NCBI GenBank assembly: GCA_946633495.1
Contig: CAMPAX010000135.1
Span: 1-6,375, forward strand
Source of the DNA: an uncultured Lachnospiraceae bacterium
GTDB taxonomy: Bacteria; Bacillota; Clostridia; Lachnospirales; Lachnospiraceae
Reading direction: 5' to 3'
DNA: 6,375 nucleotides
The notes under the pieces are model-generated. The model saw only the letters and a list, made by a program, of their open reading frames with translations, did no database searches and was not told where the DNA came from. The translations under genes and the position numbers were made by a program. Positions 1-5,932 of the stretch are shown here, one piece after another; within the stretch, counting starts at the first letter, position 1, and every line of letters begins with the position of its first letter.

Positions 1-74
1 TGGAAGGCTTCTCCATCGTGAAGGAGATCTACGTACCGAAGAAGATCATCAATATCGTAGTAAAACCGCAGTAA
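1..74 (+). CDS. leuS: Leucyl-tRNA synthetase, C-terminal end (partial)
   Basis: Only the last 23 codons are in the window, reading in the frame that begins at base 3 and stopping at TAA 72-74. The translated tail includes IVKEIYVPKKIINIVVK. This resembles the C-terminal strand of bacterial leucyl-tRNA synthetase, where a pattern like 'V.K.I.VP.K..NIVV' closes the C-terminal tRNA-binding domain. That enzyme is cytoplasmic and charges tRNA-Leu with leucine using ATP. Seen directly: an open frame ending in this motif, with a strong terminator about 60 bases downstream. The family assignment comes from recalling the motif over a very short stretch, so it is probable rather than certain. The gene converges on the MATE transporter gene, with no sign of operon linkage to it. 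Confidence 0.72.
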   Translation, partial: EGFSIVKEIYVPKKIINIVVKPQ

Positions 75-135
75 ACCCTGCCCTCTGAAATGAGGCTTCG
101 TTAAAGAACTAAAACAAGAACAAAAACACAAAATG

Positions 136-181
136 AAAACACCCTGCTTCCGACGGGATAATGTCGGAGCAGGGTGTTTTT
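136..181. terminator. Bidirectional intrinsic terminator between leuS and the MATE gene
   Basis: The left arm AAAACACCCTGCTTCCGAC (136-154) pairs with GTCGGAGCAGGGTGTTTT (163-180) across an 8-base loop, with one unpaired T as a bulge. On the plus strand the stem runs directly into T177-T181. The minus-strand transcript also gets a U-rich run after the stem, because the plus strand carries A-rich sequence before it. It lies 62 bases after the leuS stop and about 40 bases beyond the MATE stop, so it can end transcription from both convergent genes. Confidence 0.9.
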
Positions 182-221
182 AATGCTGTATGAAAGTTAC
201 GGGCGATCGGCGCCCGGACGG

Positions 222-1586
222 TCAGTCCGTACTTTGGTATTTCGGGAAGTGTTTCCGGAAGGTTACGATAAAGAGGATCACTGCAAGAGTAGCTGCAATG
301 TAGTCTGTGACGGGCTGCGTCATGGCTGCCATCTTTGCCGTGTCAAAAAGATTCGTAAAGATGATCAGCATGGGGTAGTAAATGATGCCCTGCCGGGAGA
401 TCGAAAGGATCAGAGAAGGGATCATGGCACCCGTGGACTGGATGGCATTGATCATGACGAAGAGGATACCGAGCACCGGACCTGACAGGATGTAGACCCG
501 GGAGAAGGTAAAGCCATAATCATAGGCGCTGGGTTCCTCCAGGATGAATCGTACCAGAGGACCGGCGAAGATATAGCAGACTAAGGTCATGACGATGCTT
601 GTTATAAATGCAAATATCAGTGTAAAGCGAAGAACCGCGAGGTACCTTTTCCGCATCCTGGCACCGTAACAAAAACCCAGCAATGGCTGGATCCCGATGC
701 CGATGCCGATCAGGAGCATCACGGCGATGGTATTTACCTTCATGGCTACGCCGAGACCGGCAACCGCCATGTCGCCGTAATTGGCCATAACCTTATTGAT
801 CACGATGTTGGAGGTGCTCATCAGCACAGAGTTCAGCGCTGCAGGGATACCGATGGCCAAAACGCCCAGAGAGACTGCCCGGTTCAAGGTGAAATATCGC
901 GGGCGCAGGGACAGCATGGAGCCTTTGGAACAGAGGTGCGCCATATAGAAGACGGTGGAAACCACATTTCCGAGAACCGTTGCAAGGGCGGCACCGGCTA
1001 CGTCCCATCCGAGTCCCAGGATCATGATGGGATCCAAAATGATATTTACCAGGTTTCCCACGATCATACCGGTCATGGCAGTCTTGGGATGCCCTTCGGC
1101 GCGGATGATATTGCTGAAGGCATTGCTGATGATCAGGAAGGGGATACCGAAGGCTACGATGGTAAGATACTGTTTGGTGAATTCCAGAGAATCGTCACTG
1201 GCACCCACAGCCCGGGCTACCGGCTCTGCATAAAAAAGGATCCCAACCGTGGAGATCACACCGATGACGGTGCCTCCCCAAAAGCAGAAAGAAGATGCCC
1301 GCTTCGCCATGTGATAATCTCCCTCCCCCAGCTTTCTGGAAATAAGAGAGGTGCCTCCGATCCCGAACAGCATTCCGATGGCCATAAACAGCAGGAATAC
1401 GGGAGTGGCAAGCGACACGGCGGTTACCATCAGGGCGTCCCTGGTCTGTCCGATGAAGACGGTATCTGCCAGGTTATACAGAAGTACCATCAGCATACTG
1501 ATGATGGACGGTATGATATTTGCAAAGACGGCTTTCGGGACAGGGGCGTCACGAAAAAACGTCATGGATTTTTCATTTGGGTTCAT
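222..1586 (-). CDS. MATE family multidrug/cation antiporter
   Basis: This 454-residue polytopic membrane protein has the usual length of a MATE exporter with about twelve transmembrane segments. The family exports cationic drugs, dyes or metabolites in exchange for Na+ or H+. Seen in the protein: an N-terminal segment with LYNLADTVFIGQ (residues 36-47), then GGTSLISRKLGEGD (77-90), a pattern typical of bacterial MATE proteins of the DinF/MepA-like type. Next come the loop NIIRAEGHPKTAM (159-171), NLVNIILDPI (178-187), and in the second half GIQPLLGFCYGAR (298-310) and NAIQSTGAMIPS (380-391). The two halves show the expected internal resemblance. The ATG at 1584-1586 has AGGA seven bases upstream on the minus strand. 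It is transcribed alone, divergently from the AI-2E gene and convergently with leuS. The substrate cannot be read from sequence, and no drug-responsive regulator gene lies beside it. The frame appears intact. Confidence 0.95.
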   Translation of the reverse strand: MNPNEKSMTFFRDAPVPKAVFANIIPSIISMLMVLLYNLADTVFIGQTRDALMVTAVSLATPVFLLFMAIGMLFGIGGTSLISRKLGEGDYHMAKRASSFCFWGGTVIGVISTVGILFYAEPVARAVGASDDSLEFTKQYLTIVAFGIPFLIISNAFSNIIRAEGHPKTAMTGMIVGNLVNIILDPIMILGLGWDVAGAALATVLGNVVSTVFYMAHLCSKGSMLSLRPRYFTLNRAVSLGVLAIGIPAALNSVLMSTSNIVINKVMANYGDMAVAGLGVAMKVNTIAVMLLIGIGIGIQPLLGFCYGARMRKRYLAVLRFTLIFAFITSIVMTLVCYIFAGPLVRFILEEPSAYDYGFTFSRVYILSGPVLGILFVMINAIQSTGAMIPSLILSISRQGIIYYPMLIIFTNLFDTAKMAAMTQPVTDYIAATLAVILFIVTFRKHFPKYQSTD

Positions 1587-1714
1587 GTTTTTTTCCTGAT
1601 CTTATGAAATGTCTGTGGGAATGAAAGGAGTTTCCTGCCCCGGAACAGGTGCGGCGGGGAAGGTGGTGGAACTCACCATTCGAAAACAGGCAGGGTTCGT
1701 GAAACAACCTACAC

Positions 1715-1743
1715 ATTATAGACACTTTACCGGGATTTGTAAA
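1715..1743 (-). promoter_or_regulatory. Sigma-A-type promoter of the MATE gene
   Basis: Read on the minus strand, TTTACA (complement of 1738-1743) is followed after exactly 17 bases by a perfect TATAAT (complement of 1715-1720). Transcription would start near 1708, giving a leader of about 120 nt before the ATG. The -35 hexamer differs from the TTGACA consensus at one base. Confidence 0.8.
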
Positions 1744-1777
1744 TACAGAACCTGCCATCGATCGGTACTCTGTATTT
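1741..1777. repeat. Inverted repeat overlapping the MATE -35 box, possible operator
   Basis: AAATACAGA (1741-1749) is repeated in perfect inverted orientation as TCTGTATTT (1769-1777), separated by 19 bases that contain the palindrome CGATCG (1759-1764). The left arm shares three bases with the MATE -35 hexamer (1738-1743), and the right arm ends 26 bases before the -35 of the rightward promoter. This placement suits a dimeric regulator that could affect both divergent genes. Neither arm is followed by a T-run in the usual terminator position, so it is less likely to be a terminator. The regulator identity is unknown. Confidence 0.5.
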
Positions 1778-1803
1778 CTGTTATCCGGATCTTTGAAAAG
1801 GAT

Positions 1804-1832
1804 TTGTATAAATGTATCTTTTGTGGTAAGAT
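1804..1832 (+). promoter_or_regulatory. Extended -10 promoter of the AI-2E gene
   Basis: TTGTAT (1804-1809) and TAAGAT (1827-1832) are 17 bases apart. A TG at 1824-1825, one base before the -10, gives the TGN extended -10 element common in Gram-positive promoters. The start site would be near 1839, about 50 bases before the ATG at 1891. Confidence 0.65.
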
Positions 1833-1890
1833 GGGAAAGATTATGAGGACTTGAACATAAGTACAACAGGCGGTTTCTTCAGGGGGTTCT

Positions 1891-3375
1891 ATGAAGTTCA
1901 ATAAGGATTGGTTGAAATACAAATGGGTGGAAAATGCACTGGCGCTCTGTGTCGGTGTGCTTTTCTTTGTTTTGCTTTGGAATTTCGGCGCGGTTTTCGG
2001 CGCGATCGGCAGAGTTTTCAAATTCATGACGCCGGTTATCATCGGTGCGGCCATCGCCTATATCATTGATCCGCTGGCAAGACTGTTTGAGCATCATCTG
2101 TTCGGAAAGCTGAAAAAATGGCAGCTTCGCCGCATGCTTGCGGTAATCCTCGCGCTGTTGATCATTTTGGCGCTGGTGGTTACGCTCATCGCATATCTGG
2201 TACCGCAGCTTGTTGACAGTATCAAACAGTTTGTGGAGAATCTGGATGGATATTCAGCATCTCTGAAAGAGTTCCTTCGTGGGCTTTCCGATAAACTTGG
2301 CAAGTTCAATCTGGCCGGTATCAATGACTTTTTGGATAATCTGGTCACCAACATCGTGAACTGGATCGGAGACAATAAGGAAGTGATCGTGAATAAGGGT
2401 ATTGATTTCGGTACCGGCCTTATCACATTCCTGTTGGGCGTGATCCTTGCGATCTATTTCCTCTTCGGAAAATATTTCCTTCTTGCAGGTGCAAAAAGAT
2501 TCTGCCGCGCAGCCATGCCTCAGGAGCGCTACAAATCCACCATGCAGTTTTTCAACCGCTGCAACCGGATCATGACGCGATATGTGGCATGTGACGTGCT
2601 GGACGGAATCATTATCGGCGTTGTTAACGGCATCTTCATGGCCATCATGGGTATGCCGTATGCGATCCTGATCTCTGTCGTAGTAGGCGTGACAAACCTT
2701 GCACCGACCTTCGGTCCGTTGGTGGGTGCCGTGATCGGAGGGCTGATCCTGCTTCTCGTAAATCCGGTATATGCACTGATCTTCCTGGTATTTACACTCA
2801 TCCTTCAGACCATTGACGGATATGTGATCAAGCCGAAGCTCTTCGGAGATTCCCTGGGCGTATCCAGTGTCATGATCCTGGTATTCATCATTCTTGGAGG
2901 ACGGATGTTCGGGATCATGGGCGTGCTGCTGTCCATCCCCATTGCAGCTATCGTCGATTTCTCTTATCATGATTATGTCCTGGCCCGTCTGGAACGAAAG
3001 CGAGGAATCTCGGACGGCGATGATGAGACACCGGAGTCGGAGAGCAAGAAAGCCATGCAGGAGCTTTCGGAGAAGGAACAGGACCGCGAGGAACGGAGAG
3101 AAGAGCGTAAGGAACTCCGAAAGAATGAGAAGGAGCAGGAACGTCTCGAGAAAGAAATTGAGCGGCAGGCGAAGGAACAGGAACGTTTGGAACGTGGTGA
3201 ACGTTCCGGCATAAAGGGAATACTGGATCGTCTGAAAAATGATGATGACGATGATAAAGAAAAATCTGCATCGGGCAGCGGACGCGGTTCGAAGGAGGAG
3301 AAGGGAGATACTTCGGAGCTAAGATCCGCTGAAAAAGACACTTGGAATCCGAAAAATCCCAGGAACGAGAAATAA
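1891..3375 (+). CDS. AI-2E family transporter (PerM/TqsA/YdiK-like) with charged C-terminal tail
   Basis: This 494-residue protein has an AI-2E family membrane domain in about residues 14-365. The family (UPF0118, PerM/YdiK/TqsA) includes an exporter of the autoinducer AI-2 and Na+/H+ antiporters, so substrate cannot be predicted from membership. Hydrophobic segments lie near residues 15-36, 44-60, 83-105, 174-198 and 238-356. Between them, residues 106-173 form the amphipathic region typical of the family. The family signature GVTNLAPTFGPLVGAVIG (266-283) and the segment QTIDGYVIKPKLFGDSLG (306-323) followed by FIILGG and LLSIPIAA are clear. Residues 366-494 are an added tail rich in Glu, Lys, Arg and Asp: a likely coiled coil at about 386-437, then an Asp-rich patch and a Gly/Ser/Lys stretch. 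The ATG has AGGGGG four bases upstream, a rather short spacing. The gene is single, with its own promoter and terminator. Confidence 0.93.
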   Translation: MKFNKDWLKYKWVENALALCVGVLFFVLLWNFGAVFGAIGRVFKFMTPVIIGAAIAYIIDPLARLFEHHLFGKLKKWQLRRMLAVILALLIILALVVTLIAYLVPQLVDSIKQFVENLDGYSASLKEFLRGLSDKLGKFNLAGINDFLDNLVTNIVNWIGDNKEVIVNKGIDFGTGLITFLLGVILAIYFLFGKYFLLAGAKRFCRAAMPQERYKSTMQFFNRCNRIMTRYVACDVLDGIIIGVVNGIFMAIMGMPYAILISVVVGVTNLAPTFGPLVGAVIGGLILLLVNPVYALIFLVFTLILQTIDGYVIKPKLFGDSLGVSSVMILVFIILGGRMFGIMGVLLSIPIAAIVDFSYHDYVLARLERKRGISDGDDETPESESKKAMQELSEKEQDREERREERKELRKNEKEQERLEKEIERQAKEQERLERGERSGIKGILDRLKNDDDDDKEKSASGSGRGSKEEKGDTSELRSAEKDTWNPKNPRNEK

Positions 3376-3378
3376 CAC

Positions 3379-3407
3379 TTGAAAACGCATAATAAATAGG
3401 ATATAAT
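3379..3407 (+). promoter_or_regulatory. Consensus-like promoter ahead of the OFA transporter gene
   Basis: TTGAAA (3379-3384) and a perfect TATAAT (3402-3407) are 17 bases apart, starting just after the AI-2E stop codon. The start site would be near 3414, giving a leader of about 110 nt before the ATG at 3524. The -10 box overlaps the left arm of the terminator that follows. A transcript starting here would therefore lack that arm and should not be terminated by the hairpin. Confidence 0.7.
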
Positions 3408-3470
3408 CTCCATTTGGATTTTGCGCCGTCGGTTATCATCGATGAGCGGGTCTGAATGGAGATTTTTTTG
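3405..3470 (+). terminator. Long-loop intrinsic terminator after the AI-2E gene
   Basis: AATCTCCATT (3405-3414) pairs perfectly with AATGGAGATT (3455-3464), and the right arm is followed by more T residues up to 3469. G-U and Watson-Crick pairs can extend the stem inward (3415-3418 with 3451-3454). The loop is unusually long, about 40 bases, and contains a perfect 10-base palindrome, TCATCGATGA (3436-3445), so it may fold into an inner hairpin. It starts 30 bases past the AI-2E stop. The hairpin and T-run are visible; termination is inferred. Confidence 0.72.
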
Positions 3471-3523
3471 AATCCTGTTCTTATCTATTGGTTCTAACAA
3501 TCATATCAAAAGGAGAGTTTGTC

Positions 3524-4939
3524 ATGAGCGAAGCGAAAGCACAGTCCGGCGGCTGGAGACAGAATAAATGGGTCCGCGCCGCTATCCCTGCATTACTGCT
3601 GCACTGCAGTATCGGTACCGTATACTGCTGGTCACTGTTTTCTGAAGGAATAGCCAAGCATATCGGTTTTTCCAAGGGAGCTACAGAATGGGCCTTCAGC
3701 TTTGCCATTTTCTTCCTGGGAATGTCAGCTGCCTTTCTCGGTAACTTTGTAGAGAAGGATATTCACAAGTCTTCACTGATCGCTACGATCTGCTTCTCTC
3801 TTGGTATGGCACTGACAGGTCTTTTCATCTATCTCGGCGGACCGGATCAGTCGCTTCACGGAAGCCCCATCGTTCTGATCGGTATTTATTTCAGCTATGG
3901 TTTTATCATGGGTATCGGACTGGGTACCGGATATCTGTCCCCCGTCAAGACGCTGATGCTGTGGTTTAAGGACCGTAAGGGTCTGGCAACCGGTCTTGCG
4001 GTTGCAGGATTCGGTGCGGCAAAGGCCATCGCCAGCCCCATCATGGAGTCTCTGCAGGAGAGCGTGGGCATTTATAAAATGTTCTGGATCCTGGCAGGCG
4101 TATATTTCGTTATGATGTTCGTAGGACACCTGCTTCTGGCGAAGCCTGCCGGCTGGCATGAGCCCCAGGGCAAGGGTGAGAAGCCGAGCATCATGGCAAC
4201 TCTTAAGACCAAGCCTCTTGGAAATTACATCGGTATCTGGCTGATGTTCTATATCAACATCACCTGCGGTCTGGCACTGATCTCTCAGGAGAAGTCCATC
4301 GTAAAATGTATCGGACTCATCGGTTCTGTCGGCGTGATCTCTACCTTCTCCGCGATCTTCAATGCAGGCGGCCGTCTCGGCTTCTCTGCATGGGCAGATA
4401 CCATGAAGGACAGAAATACGATCTACAAGCTGATCTTTATCCTGTCCATCGTATCTACCGTTCTTGTTATGGTTACACAGGGTATCAAGACAGGAGAGGG
4501 CAATACGCTTCTTATCATTCTTGTTATCGCGCTGATCATGATCGTAAATGCAGGCTACGGCGGAGGCTTCTCCAATGTTCCCACACTTCTTTCCGACCAT
4601 TACGGCATGGGGTCCATCTCGGCGATCCATGGTATCACCCTTTCCGCATGGGCATTTGCAGGTCTTACCGGAAACCAGGTTGCAAACCTGATCGTTCAGA
4701 AGACGGATACATGGTTATATGATGTTGGAAATCATGTATACAAGACGGCAGCGGAGGCGGAGGCTCTTGGGATCGATATCACGGCTCCCGGCATTGACAA
4801 GATCAGCCCGGACGGTTATCAGAACGTACTTTACTTCACACTGGCGCTGTATGTTGTAGCCCTTCTGCTTTGCTTCTTACTTGTCCGTCCGACGGAGAAG
4901 GCACTGGAAGCCAGGAGAGCAAAGAAGGCAGCACAATAA
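3524..4939 (+). CDS. OFA family MFS transporter (oxalate/formate antiporter-like)
   Basis: This 471-residue major facilitator superfamily protein resembles the OFA group, which moves small carboxylates such as oxalate/formate, lactate or pyruvate across the cytoplasmic membrane. Hallmarks: HCSIGTVYCWSLFSEGIAK (27-45) in the first helix, GIGLGTGYLSPVKTLMLWF (130-148), then the loop KDRKGLATGLAVAGFGAAKA (149-168), which is characteristic of the group. The MFS loop-8/9 type motif GGRLGFSAWADTMKDR (282-297) opens the second half. About twelve membrane helices fit. A polar stretch of about 45 residues (391-433) between the last two helices is longer than I would expect and would face outside. I chose ATG 3524 because AGGAG (3511-3515) lies eight bases upstream; an in-frame TTG at 3488 would add 12 residues but has no good ribosome binding site. 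It is followed by a terminator and stands alone. I do not see an obvious lysine in the eleventh helix (around 370-390) like the substrate-binding lysine of OxlT, so oxalate is doubtful. Confidence 0.93.
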   Translation: MSEAKAQSGGWRQNKWVRAAIPALLLHCSIGTVYCWSLFSEGIAKHIGFSKGATEWAFSFAIFFLGMSAAFLGNFVEKDIHKSSLIATICFSLGMALTGLFIYLGGPDQSLHGSPIVLIGIYFSYGFIMGIGLGTGYLSPVKTLMLWFKDRKGLATGLAVAGFGAAKAIASPIMESLQESVGIYKMFWILAGVYFVMMFVGHLLLAKPAGWHEPQGKGEKPSIMATLKTKPLGNYIGIWLMFYINITCGLALISQEKSIVKCIGLIGSVGVISTFSAIFNAGGRLGFSAWADTMKDRNTIYKLIFILSIVSTVLVMVTQGIKTGEGNTLLIILVIALIMIVNAGYGGGFSNVPTLLSDHYGMGSISAIHGITLSAWAFAGLTGNQVANLIVQKTDTWLYDVGNHVYKTAAEAEALGIDITAPGIDKISPDGYQNVLYFTLALYVVALLLCFLLVRPTEKALEARRAKKAAQ

Positions 4940-4974
4940 TCCCGGAATCCATGCCTGTATCCGTATGTAGAATC

Positions 4975-5019
4975 CGGCAGTATAAAAAAATAACACGGAT
5001 CCTGCCGTGAAATCGGCAG
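4975..5019 (+). repeat. Three CGGCAG/CTGCCG elements that can form alternative hairpins
   Basis: CGGCAG occurs at 4975-4980 and 5014-5019, with its complement CTGCCG at 5002-5007. The middle element can pair with either neighbour, giving a 21-base or a 6-base loop. The set lies between the transporter stop and the terminator at 5030, so it would be in the 3' untranslated RNA. Its function is unknown, and the elements are short enough to be chance. Confidence 0.4.
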
Positions 5020-5029
5020 ATTTGACAAA

Positions 5030-5062
5030 AAGAAAGAAGTGGCTTTGCGCCACTTCTTTTTT
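5030..5062 (+). terminator. Intrinsic terminator after the OFA transporter gene
   Basis: AAAGAAGTGGC (5033-5043) pairs perfectly with GCCACTTCTTT (5049-5059) around a 5-base loop, and the stem can extend outward to 5030/5062. The A-rich left side and the T-run on the right (5057-5062) make it a typical rho-independent terminator, possibly active in both directions. It lies about 90 bases after the transporter stop. Confidence 0.92.
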
Positions 5063-5082
5063 GCACGGAAAGAGTGTATAAT
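5054..5082 (+). promoter_or_regulatory. Candidate promoter of the anchored-protein/DUF4317 pair
   Basis: A perfect TATAAT lies at 5077-5082. At 17-base spacing the -35 position is TTCTTT (5054-5059), a poor match that lies in the right arm of the preceding terminator. The start would be near 5089, about 64 bases before the ATG. A second, weaker option is TTGACG (5091-5096) with TAAGAT (5111-5116), but its spacing is only 14 bases. Confidence 0.5.
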
Positions 5083-5152
5083 TCATATGTTTGACGCGCA
5101 CGGGTTTGAGTAAGATCTATGAGTACAATTTATAAGAAGACAGGAATCTGCA

Positions 5153-5932
5153 ATGAAAAAAAGGTTACCTATTATTCTTGGACTTACCCTGATCGTTCTG
5201 CTGACGGCAGGACTGCTTTTTTTTCCTTTCGGAAAGGAGGATGCAGGGGATAGCCCGGATATACAAAGGAACAGAGAGGAGATTTCGGAACCGGTCGGGG
5301 AGAAAAGCAGCGGCACCGGGCAGGAGCTTCCGCATGCCACGGAAGAGACCGTTCCCGGCGGGGCAGTTTCGACGAGCGAGATCCCGACAGAAGTCCAAAC
5401 AGAAACCGAAACAGAAGAGGTTACGGAAGCTTTGGTGAGCGGATCCGGTCCCCATAATGGAAGTCTCGGCAGCAGCTACACGATCCCGGATGGCTTCTAT
5501 GACAAGTCGCCGAAATCCCATGAGGAAGGTTACTATTATATCTATGAGAATCCGGAACGGGATATGCTGCTTCAGGTGGCTGAGTTCCATCTGGAAAATC
5601 AGAGGGTCGGTTTTGACGGAGAATATACGGTGCTGCATAATATGTACCGAAATGATCCCGGGAGCTATGTGATCCGCGATGAAAAGGAGAATCTTCATTA
5701 CCTGATCTCGGGATACACACAGGATGAGAGCAGAGTATTCTATATCGAAGGGTATAAATACCCGGACAGGAACGAGGTTCAGATCTACAGCGAATACCCG
5801 AATGATGAATGGAAGGATACCTGTGACGAATATCTGGATCAGCTTCTGAACAGCTATCAGTATTTCTTCGTATCGAATCCGGATCAGAAGCAGACGGAAG
5901 AAGAGGAGAACAGTTTATATGAGACCGAGTGA
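5153..5932 (+). CDS. Membrane-anchored or secreted protein of unknown function
   Basis: I do not recognise a family for this 259-residue protein. It starts with a short basic end (MKKR) and a hydrophobic segment at residues 6-26, which could be an uncleaved anchor or a signal peptide. No lipobox cysteine is present; the only Cys is residue 224. Residues 27-107 are a low-complexity linker rich in Glu, Thr, Ser, Pro and Gly, likely a flexible spacer outside the membrane. Residues 108-241 look like one compact domain rich in Tyr and acidic residues, opening with SYTIPDGFYDKS and containing YYYIYENPERDMLLQV. A Glu-rich tail ends the protein. AGGA (5142-5145) lies seven bases before the ATG. Its last 14 bases overlap the start of the DUF4317 gene, which suggests the two are expressed together. 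A surface or cell-envelope role is inferred from the topology only. Confidence 0.85.
   Translation: MKKRLPIILGLTLIVLLTAGLLFFPFGKEDAGDSPDIQRNREEISEPVGEKSSGTGQELPHATEETVPGGAVSTSEIPTEVQTETETEEVTEALVSGSGPHNGSLGSSYTIPDGFYDKSPKSHEEGYYYIYENPERDMLLQVAEFHLENQRVGFDGEYTVLHNMYRNDPGSYVIRDEKENLHYLISGYTQDESRVFYIEGYKYPDRNEVQIYSEYPNDEWKDTCDEYLDQLLNSYQYFFVSNPDQKQTEEEENSLYETE

Larger units (their letters stand above)
1587..1890. other. Divergent intergenic regulatory region
   Basis: About 300 bases lie between the divergent MATE and AI-2E starts. Neither strand has a convincing gene; the open frames here have no Shine-Dalgarno support. The region holds outward-facing promoters for both genes, a 9-bp inverted repeat, and a roughly 120-nt 5' untranslated leader for the MATE message. 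That leader has several short G/C-rich complementary segments (for example CCTG/CAGG around 1636-1651) but no clear terminator hairpin, and I recognise no known riboswitch in it. Confidence 0.75.

Noticed and set aside
936..1607. Plus-strand open frame of 223 codons opposite the MATE gene
   Set aside because: The minus-strand MATE protein shows clear family motifs over this stretch; the plus-strand product has no recognisable domain.
2254..2970. Minus-strand open frame of 238 codons inside the AI-2E gene
   Set aside because: It is a shadow of the conserved plus-strand frame, with shadow-type composition and no start signals.
3241..3258. Asp-rich stretch followed by Lys in the AI-2E tail, resembling a protease recognition site
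   Set aside because: It is part of an acidic low-complexity patch; the resemblance is most simply chance.
2973..3500. Long minus-strand open frame (Ser/Arg-rich, 175 codons) opposite the AI-2E tail
   Set aside because: It is a by-product of the Glu/Lys/Arg-rich codons of the tail read in reverse; composition is low-complexity and no ribosome binding site or family motif is seen.
3488..3523. Upstream TTG start for the OFA transporter
   Set aside because: The ATG at 3524 has AGGAG eight bases upstream, while the TTG has no comparable site and the added residues do not resemble the family.
3773..4630. Minus-strand open frame of 285 codons inside the OFA transporter gene
   Set aside because: It lies wholly inside a well-supported membrane protein gene; its translation is rich in Asp, His, Arg and Gln with no recognisable domain.
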